Positions 54,711 to 63,094 of a DNA stretch of 64,000 bases are shown here, one piece after another; positions within the stretch are counted from its first letter, which is position 1, and every line of letters starts with the position of its first letter. The notes beneath the pieces were generated by a model. The model ran no database searches. It was not told the origin of the DNA and saw only the letters and a list, made by a program, of their open reading frames with translations. This stretch comes from Winogradskyella thalassocola. Its GTDB lineage: Bacteria > Bacteroidota > Bacteroidia > Flavobacteriales > Flavobacteriaceae. The stretch spans positions 1,488,001-1,552,000 of the forward strand of contig NZ_FNCZ01000001.1 of assembly GCF_900099995.1 (NCBI RefSeq), written 5' to 3'. The position numbers were made by a program, and so were the translations under genes.

Positions 54711-54777
54711 TTTAGAAGTCAAAAACGGCATTTCAGAAACTTACTTCATTTTTTAGCTCTGTCATATTCGATATTTG
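54711..54777 (+). promoter_or_regulatory. LytTR site and promoter, copy 7 (gene 54808)
   Basis: AGAAGTC at 54714 and AGAAACT at 54735 (21 bp apart); GATATTTG at 54770-54777, 35 bp from the second core. A further AGAAGTT at 54697 lies 17 bp upstream. Confidence 0.72.
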
Positions 54778-54807
54778 ACACGATATAAACTTAAAATTTA
54801 ACCTATT

Positions 54808-55839
54808 ATGAAAAAAATAATGATAACGGTTGCTCTAATTTTTACGGCAACCATAGCGCAAGCTCAAAAAACCTTTTACGAAGCTCTTGAGGCTAATGGT
54901 GAGACAGCAACCTACGAAGGTTTTTCTGGCATATCTATAAATGACGATGGTACCATAGCTATTGTAAGTGGAAAACCAGCAGTAACTATTACCGTAAAAA
55001 AATTAGCAACCGGACAACCTGTGGGTTTTGAAGCTAATCCCGTTTCAGAAAGTTATGGAGGATTTGGTATGTCGGAAATAAGCGATTATGGAAGAGTAGA
55101 TAGTTACCCCAATGTAATGACTATAAAGAATATTCACAAAAGAGGGTTAGATGGTTATATGGTCATTGACGATTTGTTATTTAAGATTAGTTACATACCA
55201 AGTGAAGGTGTCCCAGAAGTGAAGAATGTCACTGCTGTATATGCTATGGTAAAAGACCGTAGCGAAGCAAAAGAAGACTCAGGAAAGAAGAAAAAGAAGA
55301 AAGGTGGTTTTTTAGGACGCATGAAAGCTAAGTTAGAAGCTACAGGACAATCACCAACCTATAAGTATATTCAAACGGTAAATATTGAAAAAATATTCAA
55401 CGATTATGTCACGGCAATGAAAGCCAAGCAAGCGAGTCCAATAACGGCCCAAGATAAAGCAGATATTGCAAAAATTAAACGCGCAAGAGAAGCTGGAGAC
55501 GAAGAAATAAAACGCTATAACGATTCTATAAAAGCAACACCAGAGTATAAAGACTTGCAAAGAAGAATAAAACAAAATGAGGCAAACTATCAGGCATCAG
55601 AGTTAAAAAATACGGTAACACTTCGTAATAACTCAAATCATGAAATTTATGTAGGTAGAGCTGGAAGTAGTAATCCAGGAACAAGAATTAGTGCTGGTGG
55701 AACAGCAAGATGGAGCTGTGATCAAGATGCTTATTTACAAAAAATAACGAAGTCTGGTGGAAGTCATGCTTATGATTCTACTAATGTACAAGTGTACCGC
55801 AAAAATTCGGGTTGTGGTAATACGGTGTCCATAAACTAA
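54808..55839 (+). CDS. Exported protein of unknown function with Lys-rich linker
   Basis: A 343-residue protein with a signal peptide (ending ATIAQAQ, residue ~20). An N-terminal beta-rich domain (~22-150) is followed by a strongly basic stretch (GKKKKKKGGFLGRMKAK, ~158-175), a charged helical part (~190-265) and a C-terminal ~70-residue beta domain with two cysteines (TLRNNSNHEIYVGR, WSCDQDAY, NSGCGNTV). No sorting domain. Family not recognised. Co-regulated with the preceding secreted genes by promoter architecture. Confidence 0.78.
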   Translation: MKKIMITVALIFTATIAQAQKTFYEALEANGETATYEGFSGISINDDGTIAIVSGKPAVTITVKKLATGQPVGFEANPVSESYGGFGMSEISDYGRVDSYPNVMTIKNIHKRGLDGYMVIDDLLFKISYIPSEGVPEVKNVTAVYAMVKDRSEAKEDSGKKKKKKGGFLGRMKAKLEATGQSPTYKYIQTVNIEKIFNDYVTAMKAKQASPITAQDKADIAKIKRAREAGDEEIKRYNDSIKATPEYKDLQRRIKQNEANYQASELKNTVTLRNNSNHEIYVGRAGSSNPGTRISAGGTARWSCDQDAYLQKITKSGGSHAYDSTNVQVYRKNSGCGNTVSIN

Positions 55840-55879
55840 TATTCTAGAACAAAGACCAAATAAATTTAAAACTCAAATC

Positions 55880-55918
55880 GTTATACCATTTCTTGTTTAA
55901 AATGAGGAATGGTATAAC
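55880..55918. repeat. Inverted repeat upstream of the 55935 gene
   Basis: GTTATACCATT and AATGGTATAAC are perfect 11-base arms with a 17-base loop; no T-run follows. It lies 17 bases before the 55935 ATG, so a leader hairpin or operator is possible. Its left arm resembles the inverted repeat at 1374. Confidence 0.5.
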
Positions 55919-55934
55919 CTAAACCTTAAAACAA

Positions 55935-56603
55935 ATGAAAATATTTAAACCCGTAACACTGCTCTTCGCTATTTTATTAATAACGGCTTGTAGCAGTGAT
56001 GATGATGCTACACCAAATTACGTCTTAGAAAGTGATCGTGATGCACTAATTGAAATTTATAATGCCAACACAAACAATACCTTATCTTGGGATATTACAT
56101 CAACGGATGTTTCAACTTGGAATGGTGTTACAGTTGAAGATAGTAGAGTTGCAGTTTTAAGCATAGGAAACTCTAATATTGACGATTTACCTGCAACTGC
56201 CTTGCAAAAACTAACGGCATTACGATCTTTAGTAGCAAATAATAATAGTTTTTTAACCATTAATGTTAGTCATAATGTTAATCTTAAAAACTTGCAATTA
56301 TTCGATAATAATCTAACCGCTATTGATGTTTCTAATAATACACTATTAGAACAATTATTGTTAGAAGGTAATAATTTAGAAAATTTAGATGTAAGCATGT
56401 TGGTAAATTTAACCGACTTAAAAGGTGGTAGCAATAGTTTTTCAAATTCGGTAAACATAGCAAACGGAAACAATGCTAATATGTGGAGAATGGAATTGGG
56501 ATCAAGCACTTTAAGTTGTGTACAGGTGGATGCTGGAGCTACAGATGGTTTTGCTGGTTGGTCTATTTCTGGTAATGCAAATTATAGCACACATTGCTTG
56601 TAA
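55935..56603 (+). CDS. Leucine-rich-repeat surface lipoprotein
   Basis: A 222-residue lipoprotein (lipobox ITAC, Cys19, followed by SSDDD, an acidic export-type signal for surface lipoproteins in Bacteroidota). Residues ~75-190 are LRR-type repeats (NLKNLQLFDNNLTAIDVSNN and similar), like those in the secreted proteins 48262 and 49700, but there is no T9SS domain. It lacks the AGAAGTT-type promoter of its neighbours and may be read through from 54808 or use its own promoter. A strong terminator follows. Confidence 0.83.
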   Translation: MKIFKPVTLLFAILLITACSSDDDATPNYVLESDRDALIEIYNANTNNTLSWDITSTDVSTWNGVTVEDSRVAVLSIGNSNIDDLPATALQKLTALRSLVANNNSFLTINVSHNVNLKNLQLFDNNLTAIDVSNNTLLEQLLLEGNNLENLDVSMLVNLTDLKGGSNSFSNSVNIANGNNANMWRMELGSSTLSCVQVDAGATDGFAGWSISGNANYSTHCL

Positions 56604-56655
56604 ATATGTGTAACATTAGCACCGTTGCTATTTAATAATTTAAAATAAGTGATTA

Positions 56656-56698
56656 AGAAAAGTTGGACTAATTCATTTGAGTTCAACTTTTCTTTTTA
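56656..56698 (+). terminator. Rho-independent terminator
   Basis: AGAAAAGTTG and CAACTTTTCT are perfect 10-base arms, with an inner ACT/AGT pair, followed by T-rich sequence. It ends the 54808-55935 region. Confidence 0.88.
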
Positions 56699-56705
56699 TT
56701 AAAGC

Positions 56706-56792
56706 ATGAAGTACTTCAAACAATACAAATTAGAATTGTTTCTAATCGTGTTCTATGCGATTACAGCTCTTGGTCTCGTCTATTTATTTTAA
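56706..56792 (+). CDS. Possible 28-residue membrane peptide
   Basis: An ATG frame of 28 codons ending in TAA: a short basic start (MKYFKQYKLE) and one hydrophobic helix (LFLIVFYAITALGLVYLF). The layout is that of a single-pass membrane microprotein. It lies right after a terminator and 107 bases before the 56899 kinase. There is no visible promoter or ribosome-binding site, and it could be chance. Confidence 0.35.
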   Translation: MKYFKQYKLELFLIVFYAITALGLVYLF

Positions 56793-56809
56793 TTCATTTA
56801 GGGGGTTAT

Positions 56810-56873
56810 TTACCATTCATTAGTCAAAAAGTGCATTCTACTAAATAAAAATAAAGTCCAATAGATTAATTTG
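56810..56873 (+). promoter_or_regulatory. Upstream region of the second propeller/LytS kinase
   Basis: TTACCATTCA...CAAAAAGT here resembles the TTACCATTCACCAAAAAGTT block upstream of genes 60709 and 63037. A second CATTC lies 20 bp after the first. TTAATTTG at 56866-56873 is a one-mismatch -7 element 25 bases before the TTG start. Possible regulator-binding region for the system 2 regulator. Confidence 0.4.
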
Positions 56874-56898
56874 TAAATTCAACCCTAAATTTTTCTAG

Positions 56899-59814
56899 TT
56901 GAAATTAAGCGGGCTTCAATATCTATTTTTATTTTTAGTAACATGGTTTGTAACAGCACAACAGCCTGTCTCAATTCATCTGACTGAAAAAGATGGCTTA
57001 CCTGATATTGAATTTTATGATATTCTTGAAGATCAAGAGGGTTTTATTTGGTTAGCAGCAGATAAAGGTTTGTATCGTTATGATGGTAAGCATTATAAAC
57101 TATTCACTAATCCTGTAAAACGTGGAAGATCACTATTTGGACTAACTTTAGATGCAAAAGGACGTCTATGGTGTAATAATCTTTCAGGTCAATTTTTTTA
57201 TGTGGAAGATGATGAACTAAAACTCTTCAAGGACTTTAAAGATATCAATACATTAGTAGATTTCTATATTTATAATAATCATCTTTTAATTTCTGCAAAT
57301 AATAATTTAGTTAGTGTAAATTTAGATACCAAAACCGTTATCAATACGATTAATGAACTCTATGAAGATCACTTTAATCATTTAAACGCTCTTAAAGAAG
57401 GTTTCTATTTTAATAAAAATAATCTCATTTATTTTACAGAAGATACGGCTTTAAAAAACGTTCAACCTATTCATAAATATCCATTTGAAACCGCTCAACA
57501 AAGTGGATCAAAAAAGTTTTTTGAATATAATAATCATGTGTTTTTCTTTAATGAATTAATATCCTCAAAAAGAAATACCTTGTTTTATATTACTAATAAC
57601 AAGGATTTACAAGAGGTGCAATTACCAGAAATATTATCTTCTTTAATAGTGGTAAATGCCTACCAAGTAAAAGATAAATTATGGGTGTTAACGAATAGAG
57701 GTATTTTTATTACTGAAATTAAGAATAACAATCTAATTATAAGTGAGCGCTATTTTAAAAATAGCTACACTACAGATCTTATTATAGATTCCAATACTAA
57801 TTTTTGGGTGACAACGCTAAAAGATGGTGTTTTTGTAATGCCTAATCTTGCCTTAAAAAAAATAGTTTTACCAAATAATGTAGGGGTTACTGCCATTGAA
57901 AAAACGGATCACGAAGACTTGTATTTGGCGACTTTGGACTTTAATATTTTTAACTATTCTAAAACAGATAATGGCATAAAACAACTTGATGTCTCATTTA
58001 GGAACAATATTTATGGAATTTGTTACAACTCACTATCTAATGATCTTTTAATGGTAGCGACAACTGAGTCCGTTTTCCATAACTCAAAAGAAGAATTGAC
58101 TAAGAAAAGTAAGTTAATTGTAACAAAATCTATCTCTGTTTACGATGAAGACCAATATTTAGTGAGCCTTCCTCATGCCTTATCTATGTATAGTAAAAAA
58201 GGAGATTCACTGTCTTTATTGCGTTTGGTGAGAAGTTATGGTTCCGTTTTAAATACCAATAAAACGAAAGCCTATTGTAACTTTATTGATGGTTTTGGAG
58301 TGGTAGATTTAAAAACTAAGGCCTATAAAAAAATCACTTATAACGATTCAACAGTATATGGTGCTAAAATAGCAATAACTAAAGACGATATTGTTTGGGT
58401 AGCTACCTATAATAAAGGGTTATTTGGATTTGTAAATGACACTTTAAAATATCAATTAGACGCTAATAATGGCTTAGCTTCTAATGTAATTAATGTGATT
58501 ACTCCAGATGAAAAATCAATTTGGATTGCCACAGATAAAGGCTTGCAAAATTATAATTATGATAACCAAAAAGTCATAACCGTAAATAAGGAAGATGGGA
58601 TAGACTCTTACAATATCAATTCTATTGTTGTTCAAGATGATGATATTTTCTTTGGTTCTAATATGGGATTATATAAGTTTAATAGTAAGAGTATTAATAA
58701 AACCAGAAAAACACTTCAGCCATATTTTACATCTGTTTCAATTCTAGAAAAGGATACTATTATAAAAACTAATTATGAGTTAGAGCAGACTGAGAGTGAA
58801 ATTCGGTTTGGTTTTAATGTTAATGGATTTCAATCTAACGAATTTGTAAATTACGAATACAAATTAGAAGGTTATAGTGACAATTGGATAGCGGTAGAAG
58901 AGGGTTTAGATTTTGTGAAATTCAATACTTTACCTGCTGGGAAATTTACATTCCATTTAAGAGCAAAAAATACATTTCAAAAAGAATATACGCAACCGAT
59001 TAGTGTAGTTTTAAAAGTACGATTACCATTTTACAAAACATGGTGGTTTTATACGTCGCTTTTAATAATTTCAATAACTGTAGTATGGTGGTATTTTTCT
59101 AGAAAAACAGCGCGTTTAAATGCTGCTCAGCAACAAGCCTTAGAAAAAGCAAAGATTAATCAGCAATTGGTGTTTTCTCAATTAGAGAATTTACGCTCTC
59201 AAATGAATCCTCATTTTATATTTAATGCCTTAAATTCTATTCAAGATTACATTATTTTGAACGAAAAGAAATTGGCGCGAGAGTATTTAGTGAAATTCTC
59301 TCGTTTAATAAGAACCTATTTAGAGCATAGCCAATCGAATGAAGTTTCCTTAAAAGAAGAAATAAAAGCACTTAGTTTATATCTAGATCTTGAAAAAGAA
59401 CGATTCGATGATGATTTTAATTTTAAAATAACAGTAGATAAAAGTCTTAATTTGGAGACTATATTTTTGCCCTCCTTATTTATACAGCCTTATGTGGAAA
59501 ATGCATTGAAACATGGATTACTTCATAAAAAAGATAATAAGAGAGTACAATTAAATTTTATAAAAGATGACGTCCAAAATCTATTAATCTGTGAGATTAT
59601 TGATAATGGTATAGGTCGTGAAGCATCAGAGAATATTAAGAGTCAGCGTTCAAAACTGCATAAATCTTTTGCGACGTCTGCAAACCAGAAACGCATCGAT
59701 TTATTGAATAGAAGTCAAGATAAAAAAGTAGTACTAAAGGTTGAAGATATTGTCAATGAAAAAGGGGAAGTACAAGGCACAAAAGTAATTATTAAAATGA
59801 CATTAACGTATTAA
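56899..59814 (+). CDS. Propeller-sensor LytS-type histidine kinase (paralog of 42309)
   Basis: A 971-residue membrane kinase starting with TTG, with signal peptide (to ~21), Reg_prop propellers (FIWLAADKGLYRYDG, IVWVATYNKGLFGF, SIWIATDKGLQNY), Y_Y_Y domain (~645-710), membrane helix (~715-735) and a PF06580 kinase domain with His772 in NPHFIFNALNSIQ. The first ~110 residues after the signal peptide are highly similar to 42309 (SIHLTEKDGLPDIEFY and on), so both may sense related ligands. Its regulator follows after 10 bases. Confidence 0.93.
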   Translation: MKLSGLQYLFLFLVTWFVTAQQPVSIHLTEKDGLPDIEFYDILEDQEGFIWLAADKGLYRYDGKHYKLFTNPVKRGRSLFGLTLDAKGRLWCNNLSGQFFYVEDDELKLFKDFKDINTLVDFYIYNNHLLISANNNLVSVNLDTKTVINTINELYEDHFNHLNALKEGFYFNKNNLIYFTEDTALKNVQPIHKYPFETAQQSGSKKFFEYNNHVFFFNELISSKRNTLFYITNNKDLQEVQLPEILSSLIVVNAYQVKDKLWVLTNRGIFITEIKNNNLIISERYFKNSYTTDLIIDSNTNFWVTTLKDGVFVMPNLALKKIVLPNNVGVTAIEKTDHEDLYLATLDFNIFNYSKTDNGIKQLDVSFRNNIYGICYNSLSNDLLMVATTESVFHNSKEELTKKSKLIVTKSISVYDEDQYLVSLPHALSMYSKKGDSLSLLRLVRSYGSVLNTNKTKAYCNFIDGFGVVDLKTKAYKKITYNDSTVYGAKIAITKDDIVWVATYNKGLFGFVNDTLKYQLDANNGLASNVINVITPDEKSIWIATDKGLQNYNYDNQKVITVNKEDGIDSYNINSIVVQDDDIFFGSNMGLYKFNSKSINKTRKTLQPYFTSVSILEKDTIIKTNYELEQTESEIRFGFNVNGFQSNEFVNYEYKLEGYSDNWIAVEEGLDFVKFNTLPAGKFTFHLRAKNTFQKEYTQPISVVLKVRLPFYKTWWFYTSLLIISITVVWWYFSRKTARLNAAQQQALEKAKINQQLVFSQLENLRSQMNPHFIFNALNSIQDYIILNEKKLAREYLVKFSRLIRTYLEHSQSNEVSLKEEIKALSLYLDLEKERFDDDFNFKITVDKSLNLETIFLPSLFIQPYVENALKHGLLHKKDNKRVQLNFIKDDVQNLLICEIIDNGIGREASENIKSQRSKLHKSFATSANQKRIDLLNRSQDKKVVLKVEDIVNEKGEVQGTKVIIKMTLTY

Positions 59815-59824
59815 ATGCAAAACT

Positions 59825-60577
59825 ATGAAAGCGATAATTATAGACGATGAGAAACGCGCAAGACGAATTTTAAATGTGTTAATTGAAGAAGAATGCCCTG
59901 AAATTGATACTGTTTTTGAAGCCGAAAATCTAGTAGATGGAGTAGAAATAATAAAAGCCAAAAAACCTGATATTGTATTTTTAGATATTGAAATGCCTAA
60001 CCATTCTGGACTTCAAATTTTAGATTTTTTTAAAAAAGATCCCATTAACTTTCAAATTATATTTACAACAGCTTACGGACATTATGCAATAGAAGCCTTT
60101 AAATTATCTGCTGTAGATTATCTTTTAAAACCTATGGATGCTAAGGAGCTGAAACAAGCCATTTTAAAAGCATCAAATAACCTTGAAGAAAATTTTATAA
60201 AACAAAAATTACTAAATCTAGAACGTAATTTTGAACAATTGGCATTAAACAAAATAGCTTTAGAAGTCCCAAAAGGCATTAGGTTTGTTTCACATGAAGA
60301 TATCTTAATATTTGAAGCCGATGGTGCCTATACAAAAGTGTATTTGCAAAATGGTAAAACCGAATTAATTTGTAAAACACTAAAACATTTTTCAGAACAA
60401 TTAAGTAATAAACCATTGTTTTATAAGCCACACCGCTCATTTGTAATCAATTTAAAGTATATGACGGAGATTACTAAAAAAGATGGCTTGCAAGTTATAA
60501 TGAGTAATAATAAAAGTATTCCTATTGCTCGAGAACGTAAAGATGAGTTTATGGACATTATAAATCGCGTGTTTTAA
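59825..60577 (+). CDS. LytTR-family response regulator (system 2)
   Basis: A 250-residue paralog of the 47406 regulator with the same layout: receiver (DDE at 7-9, Asp54 in VFLDIEMPNHSG, KP near 104) and LytTR DNA-binding domain (~145-248; HEDILIFEADGAYT, FYKPHRSFVINLKYM). It forms an operon with the kinase at 56899. Its DNA-binding residues differ from the first regulator and its downstream genes carry another promoter block, so separate specificity is likely. Confidence 0.94.
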   Translation: MKAIIIDDEKRARRILNVLIEEECPEIDTVFEAENLVDGVEIIKAKKPDIVFLDIEMPNHSGLQILDFFKKDPINFQIIFTTAYGHYAIEAFKLSAVDYLLKPMDAKELKQAILKASNNLEENFIKQKLLNLERNFEQLALNKIALEVPKGIRFVSHEDILIFEADGAYTKVYLQNGKTELICKTLKHFSEQLSNKPLFYKPHRSFVINLKYMTEITKKDGLQVIMSNNKSIPIARERKDEFMDIINRVF

Positions 60578-60616
60578 ACACCGAGACTAAGCTAAATAAT
60601 AATTATAAGTTCCGCT

Positions 60617-60766
60617 CATTCGTAAAACCTTACCATTCACCAAAAAGTTAAAAATAGTTTCCCTTTACCTTATCATTTTTGTTTCATAATTATAAAACCA
60701 AATTTATTATGAAAACAAGATTACTTTTTTTACTGCTTTTTGTTAGTAGTTATGCATTTGCACAAA
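60617..60766 (+). repeat. 150-bp direct repeat, copy 1 (promoter + signal peptide)
   Basis: From CATTCGT to CACAAA this block matches 62945-63094 over 150 bp with about 7 mismatches and no gaps. It contains the promoter region (-7-like CATTTTTG at 60674), leader, ATG and the whole signal peptide of the 60709 gene. Confidence 0.9.
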
Positions 60767-62880
60767 TCCCAACTGATGATATTAAGAGATATACCTTTAG
60801 AAACGATAGTATTGCAAACCAAGTTAGTCCAGGAATAGGAGATTTAAACCCAACAACAAACAATGGTTATACAATTACAACAGGCTGGGATGCGGAAACA
60901 AATAGTGCATTAAATAATACAGATGGTCGTTTTGTAGCAGGTAATTGGCCAGCGGGATCAAATACACAATCTGCAAATATGTCTTACAGCTTTTGAGTAA
61001 ACTGGACAGGTTTAAATAGTAACAGATATAATGAAGTTTTTAGACGTCTTAATAACAATCAGATAGGTGCGTCTGGTGGTATATATATAGTTCAGCAAGG
61101 TGCAAGAATTACGGCACATATAGATAATGTTTCTTGTACAAATAATCCTTCAAATATGTGTGCTAGTGCAAATAAAGATATAACAATACAAAGTCCACCA
61201 CTTAATGATGGTAATTGGCACAATATAATTGTAACCTATGAAAAAATACTTATCAATGGAAATGATCAATACATAGGTAATATGTATATCGACGGTACAT
61301 TGTCTGGATCGGATGCAACTGATGAGTTAAGTACTTCGTGGCAAACTTTTTTATATTCTGGAAATAGAACTTTAGAAATTTCAGGAAATCAGCAATTCGG
61401 TTTTCAAGGTTTTTTGGATGACATTCGAATTTTTGATCGTACTTTAACTCCAGCAGAAGTGACTGCTTTATCCAATTACAGCGAACCAGCACCATTAAGT
61501 CGCGTTTATGTAGATGTAAATGCAATAGGATTAAATAATGGCTCTTCTTGGGCAAATGCTTATACAAATTTAAAAACGGCTTTAGCTAATAATACAAATA
61601 CACCAGATTTTTGGGTAACTGGAGGAATTTATATTCCAGGATCATTGAGAACAGATTCATTTTCATTATTTGAAAATCAAAAAATTTATGGTGGTTTTAA
61701 TGGAACTGAAACAGATATATCTCAAAGAAATATAACTGCAAACCCAACTATTTTATCTGGAGATGTTAATGGAAATGATGCAAATACATTTAATGCAACT
61801 GATCCTAATAGATCCGAAAATAGTTATAGAATAATCGATATTAATGGAGACAATGTAGTTATAGATGGTTTTGAAATAACAAGTGCTAATGCTAATAGTT
61901 CGGTAGAGTCAGAAAAGGAAGGTTCTGGTATTAGTGTAAATGGAGCTTACACGGTTAACATAGAGAACTGTCAGTTTACTAAACACACCTTAAGTAGAGC
62001 TGGTATTGTTAGATGTATAGATAATTCAGGGAATGTAAACCTAAACATACAAAACACTATTTTTAAAGATAATCAATCCGTTTTCGCAACCTGTTACTAC
62101 GGACGTTCTAATAACGGTACCATTAATTTAAATCTTGAAGGTACTTTGTTTACAAACAACACTGCGACGACCAATAGTGGAGCTTCTCTATTATGGTTAA
62201 GACAAGATCTTAGCGGAACTCAAAATTTACAAGTTATAAATTCTACGTTTACTAATAATACGCTGACTAGTGGTACGCCAGTTATAACGTATTTGACTAA
62301 TGTGCCATCAGTTGAAATTTATAACTCTATTTTTTGGAATAATACTAATAGTAGCGGAGCAATTGTAGATGCATTACAGACAGGTACAACAGGCTCATTA
62401 AGTAATAATATATCTAATAATGGTTTTTCAGGCTATAGTAGTGCTTTAAATATAATAACCACCGATCCTTTATTTGCAGATTCTGCTTCTGGTGATTACA
62501 CTTTACAAAGTGGATCTCCAGCAATTGATTATGGTGATAATTCTTTTATAACTAGTACTATAGATCTTAATGGGAATGCTAGGATTTTTAATACTACAAT
62601 AGATTTAGGAGCTTATGAGTATGATGCTTCTTTAGGATTAGATGATGTTTTAATATTAGAGAACCAAATCAAATTATATCCAAATCCAACAACATCAGCT
62701 TTAAATATTGAATCTGATAGCGCAATTAAATCCGCTAGAGTGTATTCAGTTTTAGGGAAAGAAGTTTTAAATGTAAAGACTAAAACTATAGATGTTTCTA
62801 GTCTTTCAGAAGGTATCTATCTAATAAAGATTATAGATGTAAAAGGTGTACAACATGTAAAACGATTTATAAAAGAGTAA
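60709..62880 (+). pseudogene. T9SS-secreted LamG and beta-helix protein, interrupted by one TGA
   Basis: From ATG 60709 the frame runs to an in-frame TGA at 60994-60996 and continues open in the same frame to TAA at 62878-62880, 723 codons plus stop. Order: signal peptide (SSYAFAQ), LamG domain (~20-265), choice-of-anchor-Q/beta-helix (~270-635), and type A sorting domain (~645-723). The stop falls in SYSF*VNWTG, where the paralog at 51503 has LSFWIK, so TGG (Trp) became TGA. Could be a true null, a phase variant or a sequencing error. TTG at 60679 is not the start because it overlaps the promoter. Confidence 0.85.
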
Positions 62881-62902
62881 ACCATATTATAATTTGTCTT
62901 AG

Positions 62903-62935
62903 AAAAGGAAAGTCATAATGGCTTTCCTTTTTTTG
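62903..62935 (+). terminator. Rho-independent terminator
   Basis: AAAAGGAAAG and CTTTCCTTTT are perfect arms around a 9-base loop, followed by a T-run. Confidence 0.9.
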
Positions 62936-62944
62936 GTTACTATT

Positions 62945-63094
62945 CATTCGTGAAACCTTACCATTCACCAAAAAGTTAAAAATAGTTTCCCATTACCTTA
63001 TCATTTTTGTTTCATAATTATAAAACCAAATTTATTATGAAAACAAGATTACTTTTTTTATTACTTTTTGTCAGTAGTTATGCCTTTGCGCAAA
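62945..63094 (+). repeat. 150-bp direct repeat, copy 2 (promoter + signal peptide)
   Basis: Near-identical to 60617-60766 with no gaps; covers the promoter, leader, ATG and signal peptide of the 63037 gene. The mature proteins after the signal peptides are unrelated. Confidence 0.9.

Noticed and set aside
48164..54777. CRISPR-like array from the repeated AGAAGTT elements and terminators
   Set aside because: The repeats are separated by whole genes of different length, have no spacer structure, and no cas gene is present.
55840..55934. Possible eighth LytTR-type repeat pair upstream of the 55935 gene (AGAACAA and TAAAACT about 21 bp apart)
   Set aside because: The second box does not match the consensus and no -7-like element lies 34-35 bp downstream. 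The real structure here is the inverted repeat at 55880-55918.
60709..62880. TGA read as an amino acid (Trp or selenocysteine) in this genome
   Set aside because: TGA ends the APC permease (31932) and a DUF6090 gene (30390) within overlapping ATGA junctions, all other genes lack internal TGA, and no selenocysteine insertion element is visible. A point mutation is simpler.
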